Of a DNA stretch of 13,705 nucleotides, positions 5,585 through 12,963 are shown piece after piece. The notes below the pieces were generated by a model, which was not told the DNA's origin, did no database searches, and saw nothing but the letters and a program-made list of their open reading frames with translations. The position numbers were made by a program, and so were the translations under genes. This DNA comes from VRUE01 sp963748075 (GTDB lineage: Bacteria > Actinomycetota > Thermoleophilia > Solirubrobacterales > 70-9), in contig CAVVHQ010000041.1 of assembly GCA_963748075.1 (NCBI GenBank), forward strand, positions 1 through 13,705. The letters are read 5' to 3'. Every line of letters starts with the position of its first letter. Within the stretch, counting starts at the first letter, position 1.

Positions 5585-6193
5585 CTATCGCGGCTCGAGG
5601 CCGTCGCAGATCGTCGCCGTTACAAGGGCCTTTGCCTGCTCGAAGTCGGCGGCGGTGGCGGGGATCAGGTCGAAGATCCAGCCGGAGAGCAGCTGCTCGA
5701 TCGCGCCGTAGAAGGACATCGAGGCGAAGTTCGGGTCGATGTCGCGGCGGAAGGCGCCCGACTCCTGCCCGTCGGCGACGATCTTGGCGATCGAGTCGTA
5801 GGCGCGGCGGATCTCCGGCAGATGGGTGCGGCCGAAGGAGTTGGCGGCGCGCGTCACCTCGACGATGATCACCTTCATCAGCTCCGGGTTGTGGCGGTAG
5901 GAGTCGACGATGAAGCCGGCCACCGCCTCGAGCTTGGCGCGTGGGGTCGCCTCGCTGCGGTCGGCCTCTTCGATCGCCGTCAGCAGCAGCGACCAGCGCT
6001 CGCTGAACAGCTCGTTCAGCACCTCGTCCTTCGACTTGAAGTAGTGATAGACGAGGCCGTAGGCGACCCCCGCCTCGTCGGCGATGTCGGCTACCCGGGT
6101 CGAGTGGAAGCCCTGGCGGGCGAAGACGCAGATCGCCGCGTCGAGGATCTGGCGGCGCCTGTCGATCGCGGGCGCCGCTTTCGAGCTGGCCAT
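5585..6193 (-). CDS. TetR/AcrR family transcriptional regulator (FadR-like)
   Basis: This 202-residue protein has an N-terminal TetR DNA-binding domain at about residues 11-57. The first helix is RRRQILDAAICVFARQGF, the HTH is STRVADIADEAGVAYGLVYHYF, and the usual KSKDEVL follows. The all-helical C-terminal half (AIEEADRSEATPRAKLEAV onward) resembles acyl-CoA-sensing FadR-type TetR regulators such as that of Bacillus, but the ligand cannot be read from sequence. Its ATG (6193-6191) overlaps the TGA of the nitrilase gene by one base (TGATG), so it is translated with it. The 14-bp palindrome at 7059-7072 in the leader of this operon is a plausible operator, which would make the unit autoregulated. 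Confidence 0.9.
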   Translation of the reverse strand: MASSKAAPAIDRRRQILDAAICVFARQGFHSTRVADIADEAGVAYGLVYHYFKSKDEVLNELFSERWSLLLTAIEEADRSEATPRAKLEAVAGFIVDSYRHNPELMKVIIVEVTRAANSFGRTHLPEIRRAYDSIAKIVADGQESGAFRRDIDPNFASMSFYGAIEQLLSGWIFDLIPATAADFEQAKALVTATICDGLEPR

Positions 6194-7026
6194 CAGGCGT
6201 GCGCCTCCATCGGCTGGGGCCAAACATAAGCGTCGGGGCGGCGGTTGGCGAGCGAGGGAAGCGTCTCGCGGATCCGCTCCTGCGCCACCAGGTCGAGGTC
6301 GGCGGCGACGCAGCGCTCGCCGTCGGCGGCGGTGGCCAGCACCACCCCCCAGGGATCGACGATCGCCGAGCGCCCGTAGGAGCTGTAGTGGGGCGGCGCC
6401 TCGCCGACCTGGTTGGGGGCGAGGACGAAGACCTGGTTCTCGATCGCCCGCGCCCGCAGCAGCGTCTCCCAGTGGTCACGACCGGTGGCGAGGGTGAAGG
6501 CCGAGGGGACGGCGATCAGCCGAGCGCCGCGCACGGCGAGGATCCGGTACAGCTCCGGGAAGCGGAGGTCGTAGCAGACGGTCAGCCCGACGCGCAGGTC
6601 GCCGACCGCCGCGTCGACTATCTCGCTGCCCGCCTGCTCGTGGTCGGACTCGCGGTAGGAGACGCCGCCCGCTTCGACGTCGAACATGTGGATCTTCCGG
6701 TAGACGGCGAGGTCCTCGCCGCCGGGGCCGATCAGGACCGAGGTGTTGAAGGACTTCCCCTCGTCCTCGCCGCGCTCGGAGACGCTGCCGGCGAGCAGGT
6801 GGACACCCAGCTCGCGCGCCCAGCCGCGGGCGGCGGCGAGGCTCGGGCCGTCGAGCGGCTCGGCGCCGGCCGCCATCTCCTCGCCGGAGGCGAGCAGGTT
6901 CCACTTCTCGGGCAGGGCGATCAGCTCGGCGCCGTCGGCGGCCGCAGCGCGCACCAGCCGCTCCGCGGCGGCGAGGTTGCGTGCCTTGTCGGCGTTCGAG
7001 TTGAGTTGTACGGCGGCTGCGCGCAT
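6193..7026 (-). CDS. Carbon-nitrogen hydrolase (nitrilase superfamily, Nit-like amidase)
   Basis: This 277-residue enzyme carries the nitrilase triad: E40 (LPEKWN), K111 (YRKIHMFDVE) and C151 (GLTVCYDLRFPEL). The final FALAPNQ-like block reads VFVLAPNQVGEAPPHYSSYG. The KIHMFDV and RYRESD-like segments place it near the Nit1/Nit2 branch, which hydrolyses deaminated glutathione or omega-amides. N-carbamoyl or aliphatic amide substrates remain possible. The ATG at 7026 is chosen because MRAAAVQLNS is the standard family N-terminus and GAGGAG lies just upstream. Upstream residues in the same frame are not family-like. It is the first gene of the minus-strand operon with tetR. Confidence 0.9.
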   Translation of the reverse strand: MRAAAVQLNSNADKARNLAAAERLVRAAAADGAELIALPEKWNLLASGEEMAAGAEPLDGPSLAAARGWARELGVHLLAGSVSERGEDEGKSFNTSVLIGPGGEDLAVYRKIHMFDVEAGGVSYRESDHEQAGSEIVDAAVGDLRVGLTVCYDLRFPELYRILAVRGARLIAVPSAFTLATGRDHWETLLRARAIENQVFVLAPNQVGEAPPHYSSYGRSAIVDPWGVVLATAADGERCVAADLDLVAQERIRETLPSLANRRPDAYVWPQPMEAHA

Positions 7027-7058
7027 CTGCTCCTCGGCAAGCTGGATCTCAAGCTCCC

Positions 7059-7072
7059 TGACTGACCAGTCA
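7059..7072. promoter_or_regulatory. Palindromic operator candidate for the TetR regulator
   Basis: TGACTG-AC-CAGTCA is a perfect dyad with six-base arms and a two-base centre. It sits 33 bases upstream of the nitrilase ATG and downstream of the TATACT -10. Its form is like known TetR-family operators (for example TGA-N-TCA dyads of FadR-type proteins). Confidence 0.55.
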
Positions 7073-7091
7073 ATCGGTATGGCTGGAGGCC

Positions 7092-7097
7092 AGTATA
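7092..7097 (-). promoter_or_regulatory. -10 element for the nitrilase-tetR operon
   Basis: TATACT on the minus strand is the best -10 match here (five of six to TATAAT). It would start transcription near 7085 and give a leader of about 60 bases containing the 7059-7072 palindrome. Confidence 0.45.
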
Positions 7098-7130
7098 GGT
7101 GGACCGCCCGACCCCGCTGCGTCCGCAACC

Positions 7131-7173
7131 GCGTTCGCAGTTTCCGCCGCACAGAAGCGATAACTGCGAACGC
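7131..7173. repeat. 12-bp perfect inverted repeat upstream of the cyclase gene
   Basis: GCGTTCGCAGTT (7131-7142) and AACTGCGAACGC (7162-7173) are exact reverse complements separated by 19 bases, with centres 31 bases apart, about three helical turns. The right arm covers the expected -35 zone of the TAAGCT promoter at 7190. This fits a two-site regulator operator; an RNA hairpin is less likely because it lies upstream of the presumed start. Confidence 0.7.
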
Positions 7174-7189
7174 TCGACCAGGACAGGCG

Positions 7190-7195
7190 TAAGCT
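7190..7195 (+). promoter_or_regulatory. -10 element for the cyclase gene
   Basis: TAAGCT ends ten bases before the GTG at 7206, consistent with a near-leaderless transcript. The right arm of the inverted repeat ends 16 bases upstream. Confidence 0.45.
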
Positions 7196-7205
7196 TCCGA
7201 GGGCA

Positions 7206-10200
7206 GTGGCGAAAGTCGGCATCGAAGCGGACGGCGAGCGAAAGCAGGTCACCGTGCTGTTCGCCGACGTGAAGGGGTCGATGGACCTCGCCGAGCAGCA
7301 CGACCCGGAGGAGTGGCGCTCGATCATGCAGCGCTTCTTCTCGATCCTCGCCGACGAGGTGCGCCGCTTCGAGGGCACCGTCGACAAGTTCACCGGCGAC
7401 GGGATCATGGCCGTCTTCGGCGCCCCGATCGCCCACGAGGACCATGCGCGACGGGCCTGCTACGCGGCGCTGCGGATGCTCGACGAGATCGCCTCCTACG
7501 CGGGCGAGCTGCGCCGCGCGCACGGGCTCAACTTCTCGGCGCGGATCGGGATCAACTCCGGCGAGGTGATCGCCGGGGCGATCGGCGCTGACGGCGAGGG
7601 CGCGTACACCGCGATCGGCCACACGGTCGGCCTCGCGCAGCGGATGGAGGCGCTGGCCGAGCCCGGCAAGGCCTACCTGACCGAGGCGGCGGCGGAGGCG
7701 GCGCGCGGCTTCCTCGAGCTGGAGGACCTGGGCGAGTTCGAGATCAAGGGAGCGAGCCGGCCGGTCCGGGTCTTCGAGCTGGCCGGGGTGGGCAGCGCCC
7801 GCTCCCGGCTCGACCTCTCGCGCGAGCGCGGCTTCTCCCGTTTCGTCGGGCGGGCCGAGGAGATGGAGGTGCTGGCGAAGGCGCTGGGCCGCACCAAGGC
7901 GGGCGAGGGGGCCGCGGTCGGGATCGTCGCCGAGCCGGGCGTCGGCAAGAGCCGCCTCTGCCACGAGTTTGCCGAGCGCTGCCGCGACGAGGGGGTCGAG
8001 GTCTTCGAGGCGCAGGCCCAGTCGCACGGGCGCGGCATCCCCTTCATGCCCGTCCTGCAGATGCTCCGCGCCTACTTCGGGATCGCCGACGCCGACCCGG
8101 AGCGGATCGTGCGCGAGAAGATCGCCGGGCGGGCGCTGCTGCTCGACCCCGAGCTGATCGACGACCTGCCGCTGCTCTTCGACTTCCTCGGCGTGCCCGA
8201 CCCCGACCGGCCCCTGCCGCAGCTCAGCGCCGAGGCGCGCCAGCGGGCGCTGCGCAGCGTCGTCTGCAAGCTGGTGCACGCCCCCAACCGCCGCGAGCCG
8301 ACCGCGATCGTGGTCGAGGACCTGCACTGGGTCGACGAGGGCAGCGAGGCGCTGCTCGGCGAGCTGCTCGACGCGGTCGAGGGGACGCAGACCCTGGTGA
8401 TCGTCAACTTCCGGCCCGAGTACGAGCCCGGCTGGACCGGCCCGCCCGACTACCACGAGATCGAGCTGGCGCCGCTGGGGCTGGCCGACAGCCGCGAGCT
8501 GATCCACGACTTGGCCGGCGAGGATCCCTCTCTCGACGGGCTCGCCGAGCACCTCCACGAGCGCACCGCCGGCAACCCGTTCTTCATCGAGGAGATCCTC
8601 CGCGAGCTGGTCGAGGCCGGCCACCTCGAAGGCGAGCGGGGCGCCTACCGGCTGGTGCGCCCGGTCGAGGAGGTCGGCGTGCCGGCCAGCGTCCAGGCCG
8701 TGCTGGCGGCGCGGATCGACCGGCTCGACCCCGACGCGAAGCGCCTCCTGCAGGCCGCCTCGGTGGCTGGCAAGGAGGTCCCCGAGCCGGCTCTGGCGCT
8801 GATCTCCGGGCTCGGCGAGCGCGAGGAGTGCGAGGCGGCGCTGCGCGAGCTGATCGGGGGCGGCTTCCTCTACGAGGCGGAGCTGTACCCGGAGCGGCTG
8901 CTCGCCTTCCGCCACCCGCTGACCCGCGAGATCGCTTACGGAACGCAGCTCTCCGAGCAGCGGCGGGCGATCCACGCGGCGGCGGCGCGGGCGACGATCG
9001 AGCTCAACCCGGACCGCCACGACGAGCTGGCGGCGCTGATCGCCGACCACCTGGAGGAGGGCGGCGAGACCCTCGAGGCGGCGCGTTGGTCGGCCCGCGC
9101 CGCCTACTGGGCCGGCCACAGCCAGCCGCGCGACGCAATGCGCCTCTGGCGCAAGACGATGACCCTGGCCGCCGAGCTGGAGGAGGGCGAGGAGCAGGAC
9201 GCGCTGGCGGTCTCCGCGCGGCTGCGCCAGCTCGACTACGCCTGGCGGCTCGGCATGGATCCCGAGGAGGAAGCGCGGCTGGCCGCCGAGGCGGAGGAGA
9301 TCGCGACGCGCAGCGGCGACCTGCGCTCGCTGACCCTGTTGCGCACGCTGACCGCGGGGCGCCCCGGCCGGGTACGCAAGGGGGAGGAGTGGATCGCCAC
9401 GACGGCAGAGGTGAACCGCCTCGCCGACGAATCGGGCGACCACCACCTGCGGGTGGCGATTCGGGCGGCGACCGCCTACGCCCACCTCTGCGTAGCCGAC
9501 TTCGACGAGGTCGAACGGCTCTGCGACGAGGTGCTCGAGATGGCCGGCGAGGACCGCGCCGCCGGGGCCGGGATCATCATCGGCTGCCCGGTCGCCTGGG
9601 CGTTGATGGAGAAGGGAGTCGCGAGTCGCGAGCGCGGCAAGCTCGACGAGGCGCAGAGGTATCTGGAGAGCGGCCTTCGGATCGCCGCCGAGCAGGGCGA
9701 CCCGGAGACGGCGAGCTGGACCCGCGGCAACCTGGCGACCCTGCGGGGGACGCGAGGGGAGGTCGAGGCGGCGGTGGCGATGGCGCGCCGCAACCACGAG
9801 CTGACCGAGCGCCTCGGCGACGTCTTCTCGCGCAGCCTCTCGCTCACCCACCTGGCGGTGACGGAGCTGGCCGCCGGGGAGAACGCGGCGGCCCTCGACG
9901 CGCTCGAAGACGCCGAGCGCCTCTATCGCGGCGCGATGGGAAGCGGCGGCGAGGTCGCTTCCTGGCGGGCCGCGCTGCGGGTTGAGGCGCTGCTCGGACT
10001 GGGCAGGACGGAGGAGGCGCTCGACGTCGCCGAGTGGGCCGCGACGGAGGCGCGCGAGAACGGCATGCTCTGGCCGCTGCCCAAAGCGCTGAAGGCGCTC
10101 GCCGCGGCGCGGGTGGCGAGCGGTCGGGACGGCGCCCGCGAGGCGCTCGACGAGGCGGCCGAGGTCGCCGAGCGCAGCGGCGCCCTGCTCACCCTGCATG

Positions 10201-10244
10201 AGGTCGGGCAGGAGCAGGCCTCGCTCGCGGCCACCTCGCTCTGA
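7206..10244 (+). CDS. Class III nucleotidyl cyclase domain-AAA ATPase-TPR signalling protein
   Basis: This is a 1012-residue multidomain protein starting at GTG. Residues 13-150 form a class III cyclase homology domain: VTVLFADVKGS with metal ligand D21, KFTGDGIMAVFGAP with K61 and D65, and YTAIGHTVGLAQRM. In classical cyclases that last motif reads GDTVNxAxR; here the Asp is H139 and the transition-state Asn is G142, with R146 kept. Residues 210-470 are an AAA/STAND-type ATPase (Walker A AEPGVGKS with K248, Walker B TAIVVEDLHWVDE near 370, then GNPFFIEEILREL). About 480-630 is a helical winged-helix-like part, and 640-1010 are degenerate TPR-like helices. This architecture is common in actinobacteria and proteobacteria and is thought to couple ligand or partner sensing to nucleotide signalling. 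Whether it makes cAMP is uncertain given the altered motif. Confidence 0.9.
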   Translation: MAKVGIEADGERKQVTVLFADVKGSMDLAEQHDPEEWRSIMQRFFSILADEVRRFEGTVDKFTGDGIMAVFGAPIAHEDHARRACYAALRMLDEIASYAGELRRAHGLNFSARIGINSGEVIAGAIGADGEGAYTAIGHTVGLAQRMEALAEPGKAYLTEAAAEAARGFLELEDLGEFEIKGASRPVRVFELAGVGSARSRLDLSRERGFSRFVGRAEEMEVLAKALGRTKAGEGAAVGIVAEPGVGKSRLCHEFAERCRDEGVEVFEAQAQSHGRGIPFMPVLQMLRAYFGIADADPERIVREKIAGRALLLDPELIDDLPLLFDFLGVPDPDRPLPQLSAEARQRALRSVVCKLVHAPNRREPTAIVVEDLHWVDEGSEALLGELLDAVEGTQTLVIVNFRPEYEPGWTGPPDYHEIELAPLGLADSRELIHDLAGEDPSLDGLAEHLHERTAGNPFFIEEILRELVEAGHLEGERGAYRLVRPVEEVGVPASVQAVLAARIDRLDPDAKRLLQAASVAGKEVPEPALALISGLGEREECEAALRELIGGGFLYEAELYPERLLAFRHPLTREIAYGTQLSEQRRAIHAAAARATIELNPDRHDELAALIADHLEEGGETLEAARWSARAAYWAGHSQPRDAMRLWRKTMTLAAELEEGEEQDALAVSARLRQLDYAWRLGMDPEEEARLAAEAEEIATRSGDLRSLTLLRTLTAGRPGRVRKGEEWIATTAEVNRLADESGDHHLRVAIRAATAYAHLCVADFDEVERLCDEVLEMAGEDRAAGAGIIIGCPVAWALMEKGVASRERGKLDEAQRYLESGLRIAAEQGDPETASWTRGNLATLRGTRGEVEAAVAMARRNHELTERLGDVFSRSLSLTHLAVTELAAGENAAALDALEDAERLYRGAMGSGGEVASWRAALRVEALLGLGRTEEALDVAEWAATEARENGMLWPLPKALKALAAARVASGRDGAREALDEAAEVAERSGALLTLHEVGQEQASLAATSL

Positions 10245-10252
10245 CCCCACCG

Positions 10253-10302
10253 GACGTGCCGGGAGTTAGATACCCATGCGGGCACTCAATAGCCGGCACG
10301 TC
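10253..10302. terminator. Nested hairpin between convergent cyclase and SDR genes
   Basis: GACGTGCCGG (10253-10262) pairs perfectly with CCGGCACGTC (10293-10302). Inside it GAGT/ACTC (10263-10266 with 10284-10287) and CCC/GGG (10273-10275 with 10280-10282) can stack further. It occupies the only gap between the two 3' ends, starting eight bases after the cyclase stop, so a bidirectional terminator is likely. There is no U-tract. Confidence 0.5.
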
Positions 10303-10334
10303 GGCCGCTTCGGGCTGACCGAGCGGAGGACACC

Positions 10335-11177
10335 TCAGAGCCCCATCACACGGGCGACGAGGCGATCGACGAGGCGATCGGGGAGCAGCCGGACGATCAG
10401 CGCCTGGCCACGGGCGTCGCGGCCGACCACGTAGCGAGTGCGCGGCCGCCTCGCGGTGAGCGCCCGCTCGATCGCCTCCGCGACCTTCTCCGGGGCGATG
10501 CCGCGCTCCGCGGTCCGCCTCGCCGCCTCCCGCAGGTTGTCGAGAGCCTCGCCGTAGAGGTCCTCCTGCGCGGCGGGGGCGCGCTCCGCCAGCTCGTCGG
10601 CGATCCGTTGGCCCCGCTCCCAGATCGGCGTGTCGATCGAGCCCGGCTCGACCACCGCGACGTCGATCCCCCAGGGGCGAAGCTCCTGTCGCAGGCAGTC
10701 GCCGACCGCCTCCAGCCCGAACTTGGCGGCGTGGTACGGACCGCCGAACGGCAGCGCCATCCGACCGCCGATCGAGCTGACGAAGACGACCCGGCCGCGG
10801 GCGCGGCGGATCGCAGCAAGCATCGCCTGCGTCACCGCCACCTGAGCGGTCAGGTTGACCTCGATCTGGCGCCGGAAGTCGTCGATCGGCAGCGTCTCCA
10901 GCGGACCGAAGATCCCGATCCCGGCGTTGTTGACGAGACCGTCGAGCCCGGCCTCCCCCATCTGCTCGCCGATCCGCTCCGCGGCGGCGGCGATCTGCCC
11001 CGGCTCGGTGACGTCCAGCCTCAGCGGCTCCAGCCGCTCCGAGCCCGCCTCCCGCAGCGAGTCTGCGTCTGCCTCCTTGCGAACCCCGGCGAACACGCGC
11101 CAGCCCCTTGCGTCCAGGTGCAGGGCGGTCGCCCGCCCGATCCCCGTCGACGCCCCGGTTACCAAGACCGAGCTCAC
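10335..11177 (-). CDS. Short-chain dehydrogenase/reductase (classical SDR)
   Basis: This 280-residue Rossmann enzyme has the cofactor motif TGASTGIG (residues 7-14), NNAG (83-86), N108, and catalytic S135 (VSSIGG), Y148 and K152 (YHAAK). PGSIDTPIW follows the active site as in classical SDRs. An R33 after the second strand (AGVRKE) suggests NADP(H) preference. The C-terminal tail carries a short repeat (DRLVDRLV) from a 12-bp tandem duplication at 10355-10378. GTG at 11177 is chosen because VSSVLVTGAS gives the normal N-terminus and a TAGCCT -10 lies seven bases upstream. Substrate is not predictable. It is divergent from the epimerase gene, with which it shares a compact promoter. Confidence 0.92.
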   Translation of the reverse strand: MSSVLVTGASTGIGRATALHLDARGWRVFAGVRKEADADSLREAGSERLEPLRLDVTEPGQIAAAAERIGEQMGEAGLDGLVNNAGIGIFGPLETLPIDDFRRQIEVNLTAQVAVTQAMLAAIRRARGRVVFVSSIGGRMALPFGGPYHAAKFGLEAVGDCLRQELRPWGIDVAVVEPGSIDTPIWERGQRIADELAERAPAAQEDLYGEALDNLREAARRTAERGIAPEKVAEAIERALTARRPRTRYVVGRDARGQALIVRLLPDRLVDRLVARVMGL

Positions 11178-11184
11178 AGCGGCC

Positions 11185-11194
11185 AGGCTAACAT
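11185..11194. promoter_or_regulatory. Overlapping divergent -10 elements (SDR and epimerase)
   Basis: The ten bases AGGCTAACAT hold TAGCCT on the minus strand (11190-11185), seven bases from the SDR GTG, and TAACAT on the plus strand (11189-11194), eight bases from the epimerase ATG. They share the central TA, so one polymerase should exclude the other. Confidence 0.5.
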
Positions 11195-11202
11195 CGGCCC
11201 CG

Positions 11203-12180
11203 ATGGCCGAGGCAGCCTTCGTCACCGGCGGGTCGGGGTTCATCGGCGGCCGGCTGGTCGAGCGGCTCGTCTCCGAGGGGCGGGCGGTGCGGGCCCTGGC
11301 GCGCTCCGAGGCGTCCGCCCAGCGTGTCGCCGAGCTGGGGGCGGAGCCGGTTCGGGGCGAGATCGGCGATCGCGAGTTGCTCGCCGCCGCCGCCCGGGGC
11401 ACTGACGTCGCCTTCCACCTCGCAGCCCAGCTCGGCGAGTGGGGGCCCTGGGAGGACTTCGAGCGCGGCAACGTCGAGGGGACGCGCAACGTGCTCGCGG
11501 CCTGCGCCGAGGCCGAGGTGCGGCGCTTCGTCCACTGCGGGACCGAGGCGGCGCTGATGGCGGGCGAGCCGCTCGTCGGGGTCGACGAGACCGCGCCGCT
11601 GCGGCCGGACTCGCGGGCTCCCTACCCGGCGACGAAGGCCAAGGCAGAGCAGGCCGTCCGCGACGCGAACCGGGAGGGCCTTGAGACGGTCGTCGTGCGA
11701 CCGCGCTTCGTCTGGGGCGCGGGTGACACGACGCTGCTGCCGGAGATGGTCGCCACGGTCGAGGCGGGCAAATGGGCCTGGGTCGGCGGCGGTCGCAATC
11801 TCACCGAGACGACGCACGTCGGCAACGTGGTCGAGGGCCTGCTGCTGGCAGCCGAGAAGGGGGTGCCCGGCCAGGCCTACTTCGTGACCGACGGGGAGCC
11901 GGTCGTCTTCCGCGATTTCGTCACGGCGCTCCTGGAGACGCAGGGCGTCGAGCCCCCGAACCGGAGTATCCCGGCCTGGAGCGCCGCGCCGCTGGCCCGT
12001 GTCGCGGAGACCGCCTGGAGGCTCCTCCCCCTCTCCGGCACCCCGCCGATGACCACCTTCCGCTCCTGGTTGCTCACCCAGGAGTGCACGATCGACATCT
12101 CCAAGGCCCGTGCCGAGCTCGGCTACGCCCCGGTCGTCACCCGCGAGCAGGGCCTGGCGGAGCTTCGGGAAGCGGGCTGA
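11203..12180 (+). CDS. NAD-dependent epimerase/dehydratase (extended SDR, 3-beta-HSD-like)
   Basis: This 325-residue protein has an N-terminal NAD(P)-binding VTGGSGFIGG (residues 7-16), a conserved DVAFHLAAQ strand, T114 in HCGTEAAL, and the catalytic Y141 and K145 (YPATK). VVRPRFVWGAGD and NLTETTHVGNVVEG are typical of the extended SDR branch that includes 3-beta-hydroxysteroid dehydrogenases and sterol decarboxylating relatives. The C-terminal substrate domain (residues 225-325) is less conserved. The ATG at 11203 is eight bases after a TAACAT -10. The divergent SDR gene suggests joint action on an alcohol or sterol-like substrate, but that is inference. The 48 bases between its stop and the merR 3' end show no strong hairpin. 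Confidence 0.9.
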   Translation: MAEAAFVTGGSGFIGGRLVERLVSEGRAVRALARSEASAQRVAELGAEPVRGEIGDRELLAAAARGTDVAFHLAAQLGEWGPWEDFERGNVEGTRNVLAACAEAEVRRFVHCGTEAALMAGEPLVGVDETAPLRPDSRAPYPATKAKAEQAVRDANREGLETVVVRPRFVWGAGDTTLLPEMVATVEAGKWAWVGGGRNLTETTHVGNVVEGLLLAAEKGVPGQAYFVTDGEPVVFRDFVTALLETQGVEPPNRSIPAWSAAPLARVAETAWRLLPLSGTPPMTTFRSWLLTQECTIDISKARAELGYAPVVTREQGLAELREAG

Positions 12181-12228
12181 GCCACGAACTTCACTTATCC
12201 GTGCCATCGGCGGGTAACTGCAAGCTCG

Positions 12229-12963
12229 TCAGCCGCGGCTGGCGCGGTGGCGCTCCAGCTCGGCGACCAGCAGCTTGGTGTGCAGGGCGGCGATCAGGTC
12301 CTGGAGGGGCTGGGCGCCGCTTTCGAGCATCTCGACGACCCGCTCGGGCGGCACCTCCTCGGCGACGCGGTCCATCACCATCTCGACCTCCTGCTTGACC
12401 AGCTCTTCGAGCGCGGTCTTGTAGCGCAGGGTGTCGTAGACGGTGAAGCCGATCTGCTCGTCGTAGCCGCCGGCACGGAAGCGGCTGATCGCCTCGATGA
12501 TCTTCACGTCGGAGGGTGAGTAGCCGCGGCTGTTGGGGCTGAGCACCTCGATCTCTTCCAGCCGGTCGAGCACCTCCCTGGGGACGCCGTAGCGCTCACG
12601 TGCCTCGGCGGCGCTGGTGCGGGTGCGCTCTACCCCCAGCGCCCGCTCGAGGATGCGGTCCTCGAGCTCGACCAGGGCGCGGGCCCGCTCCGGGTCCTCG
12701 TCGAGCACCGCCTTGATCGCCCGCAGGGGCATGAAGCGCTCCTCCTGCAACTGCTTGATCAGCCTGACCCGGTCGACCAGCTCGGGCGGGTAGTAGGCCA
12801 TGTTGCGGCTCGTCTTCACGCCCTCGGGCAGCAGGCCCTCGCGCAGGTAGTGCTTGATCGTCGGCACCGGCACACCCGAAGCGTCGGCCAGCTCGCCGAT
12901 CCTCATCTGCCGATGGGCCGATATGTCCACTCCGGGTGGACTTTTCGTCCCGTCGGCGGTCAT
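12229..12963 (-). CDS. MerR family regulator with two HTH-like domains
   Basis: This 244-residue protein has an N-terminal MerR winged helix (MRIGELADASGVPVPTIKHYLREGLLP, residues 20-46, then YYPPELVDRVRLIKQLQEERFMPLRAIKAVLDED). A second region at about 115-165 (YGVPREVLDRLEEIEVLSPNSRGYSPSDVKIIEAISRF) looks like another MerR-type winged helix. The last 75 residues are a helical effector or dimer part with no metal-binding cysteines, so it is not a metal sensor of the MerR/CueR type. The ATG at 12963 overlaps the TGA of the CoA-transferase gene (ATGA), which implies coupling. An internal ATG at 12906 would start exactly at MRIGEL and give 225 residues. The dyad at 12925-12941 lies between the two. 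Confidence 0.88.
   Translation of the reverse strand: MTADGTKSPPGVDISAHRQMRIGELADASGVPVPTIKHYLREGLLPEGVKTSRNMAYYPPELVDRVRLIKQLQEERFMPLRAIKAVLDEDPERARALVELEDRILERALGVERTRTSAAEARERYGVPREVLDRLEEIEVLSPNSRGYSPSDVKIIEAISRFRAGGYDEQIGFTVYDTLRYKTALEELVKQEVEMVMDRVAEEVPPERVVEMLESGAQPLQDLIAALHTKLLVAELERHRASRG
12925..12941. promoter_or_regulatory. Dyad GTCCAC-N5-GTGGAC at the merR 5' end
   Basis: These six-base perfect arms with a five-base spacer lie within the first codons of merR, or just upstream if translation starts at 12906. They could be a MerR autoregulatory site, since this family binds dyads near its own promoter. No strong TAnnnT box is seen between the dyad and 12906. Confidence 0.35.

Noticed and set aside
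4659..6479. A 606-codon minus-strand frame spanning several genes
   Set aside because: Only its last 83 codons (from 4910) encode a real protein, the DUF3618 gene. The rest is out-of-frame Arg/Pro/Ala-rich sequence under tetR, the small gene and the Holin-X gene.
6921..10250. A 1109-codon open frame antisense to the cyclase gene
   Set aside because: It has no recognisable domain and mirrors the codon pattern of the plus-strand gene, whose cyclase, ATPase and TPR motifs are clear. Long antisense frames are expected at this G+C content.
10355..10378. 12-bp tandem duplication at the 3' end of the SDR gene
   Set aside because: It is a two-copy in-frame repeat encoding RLVD twice, a small slippage event with no sign of function.
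12181..12228. Possible terminator between the epimerase and merR genes
   Set aside because: Only weak four-base pairing (CACG/CGTG) and no T-run are visible on either strand.
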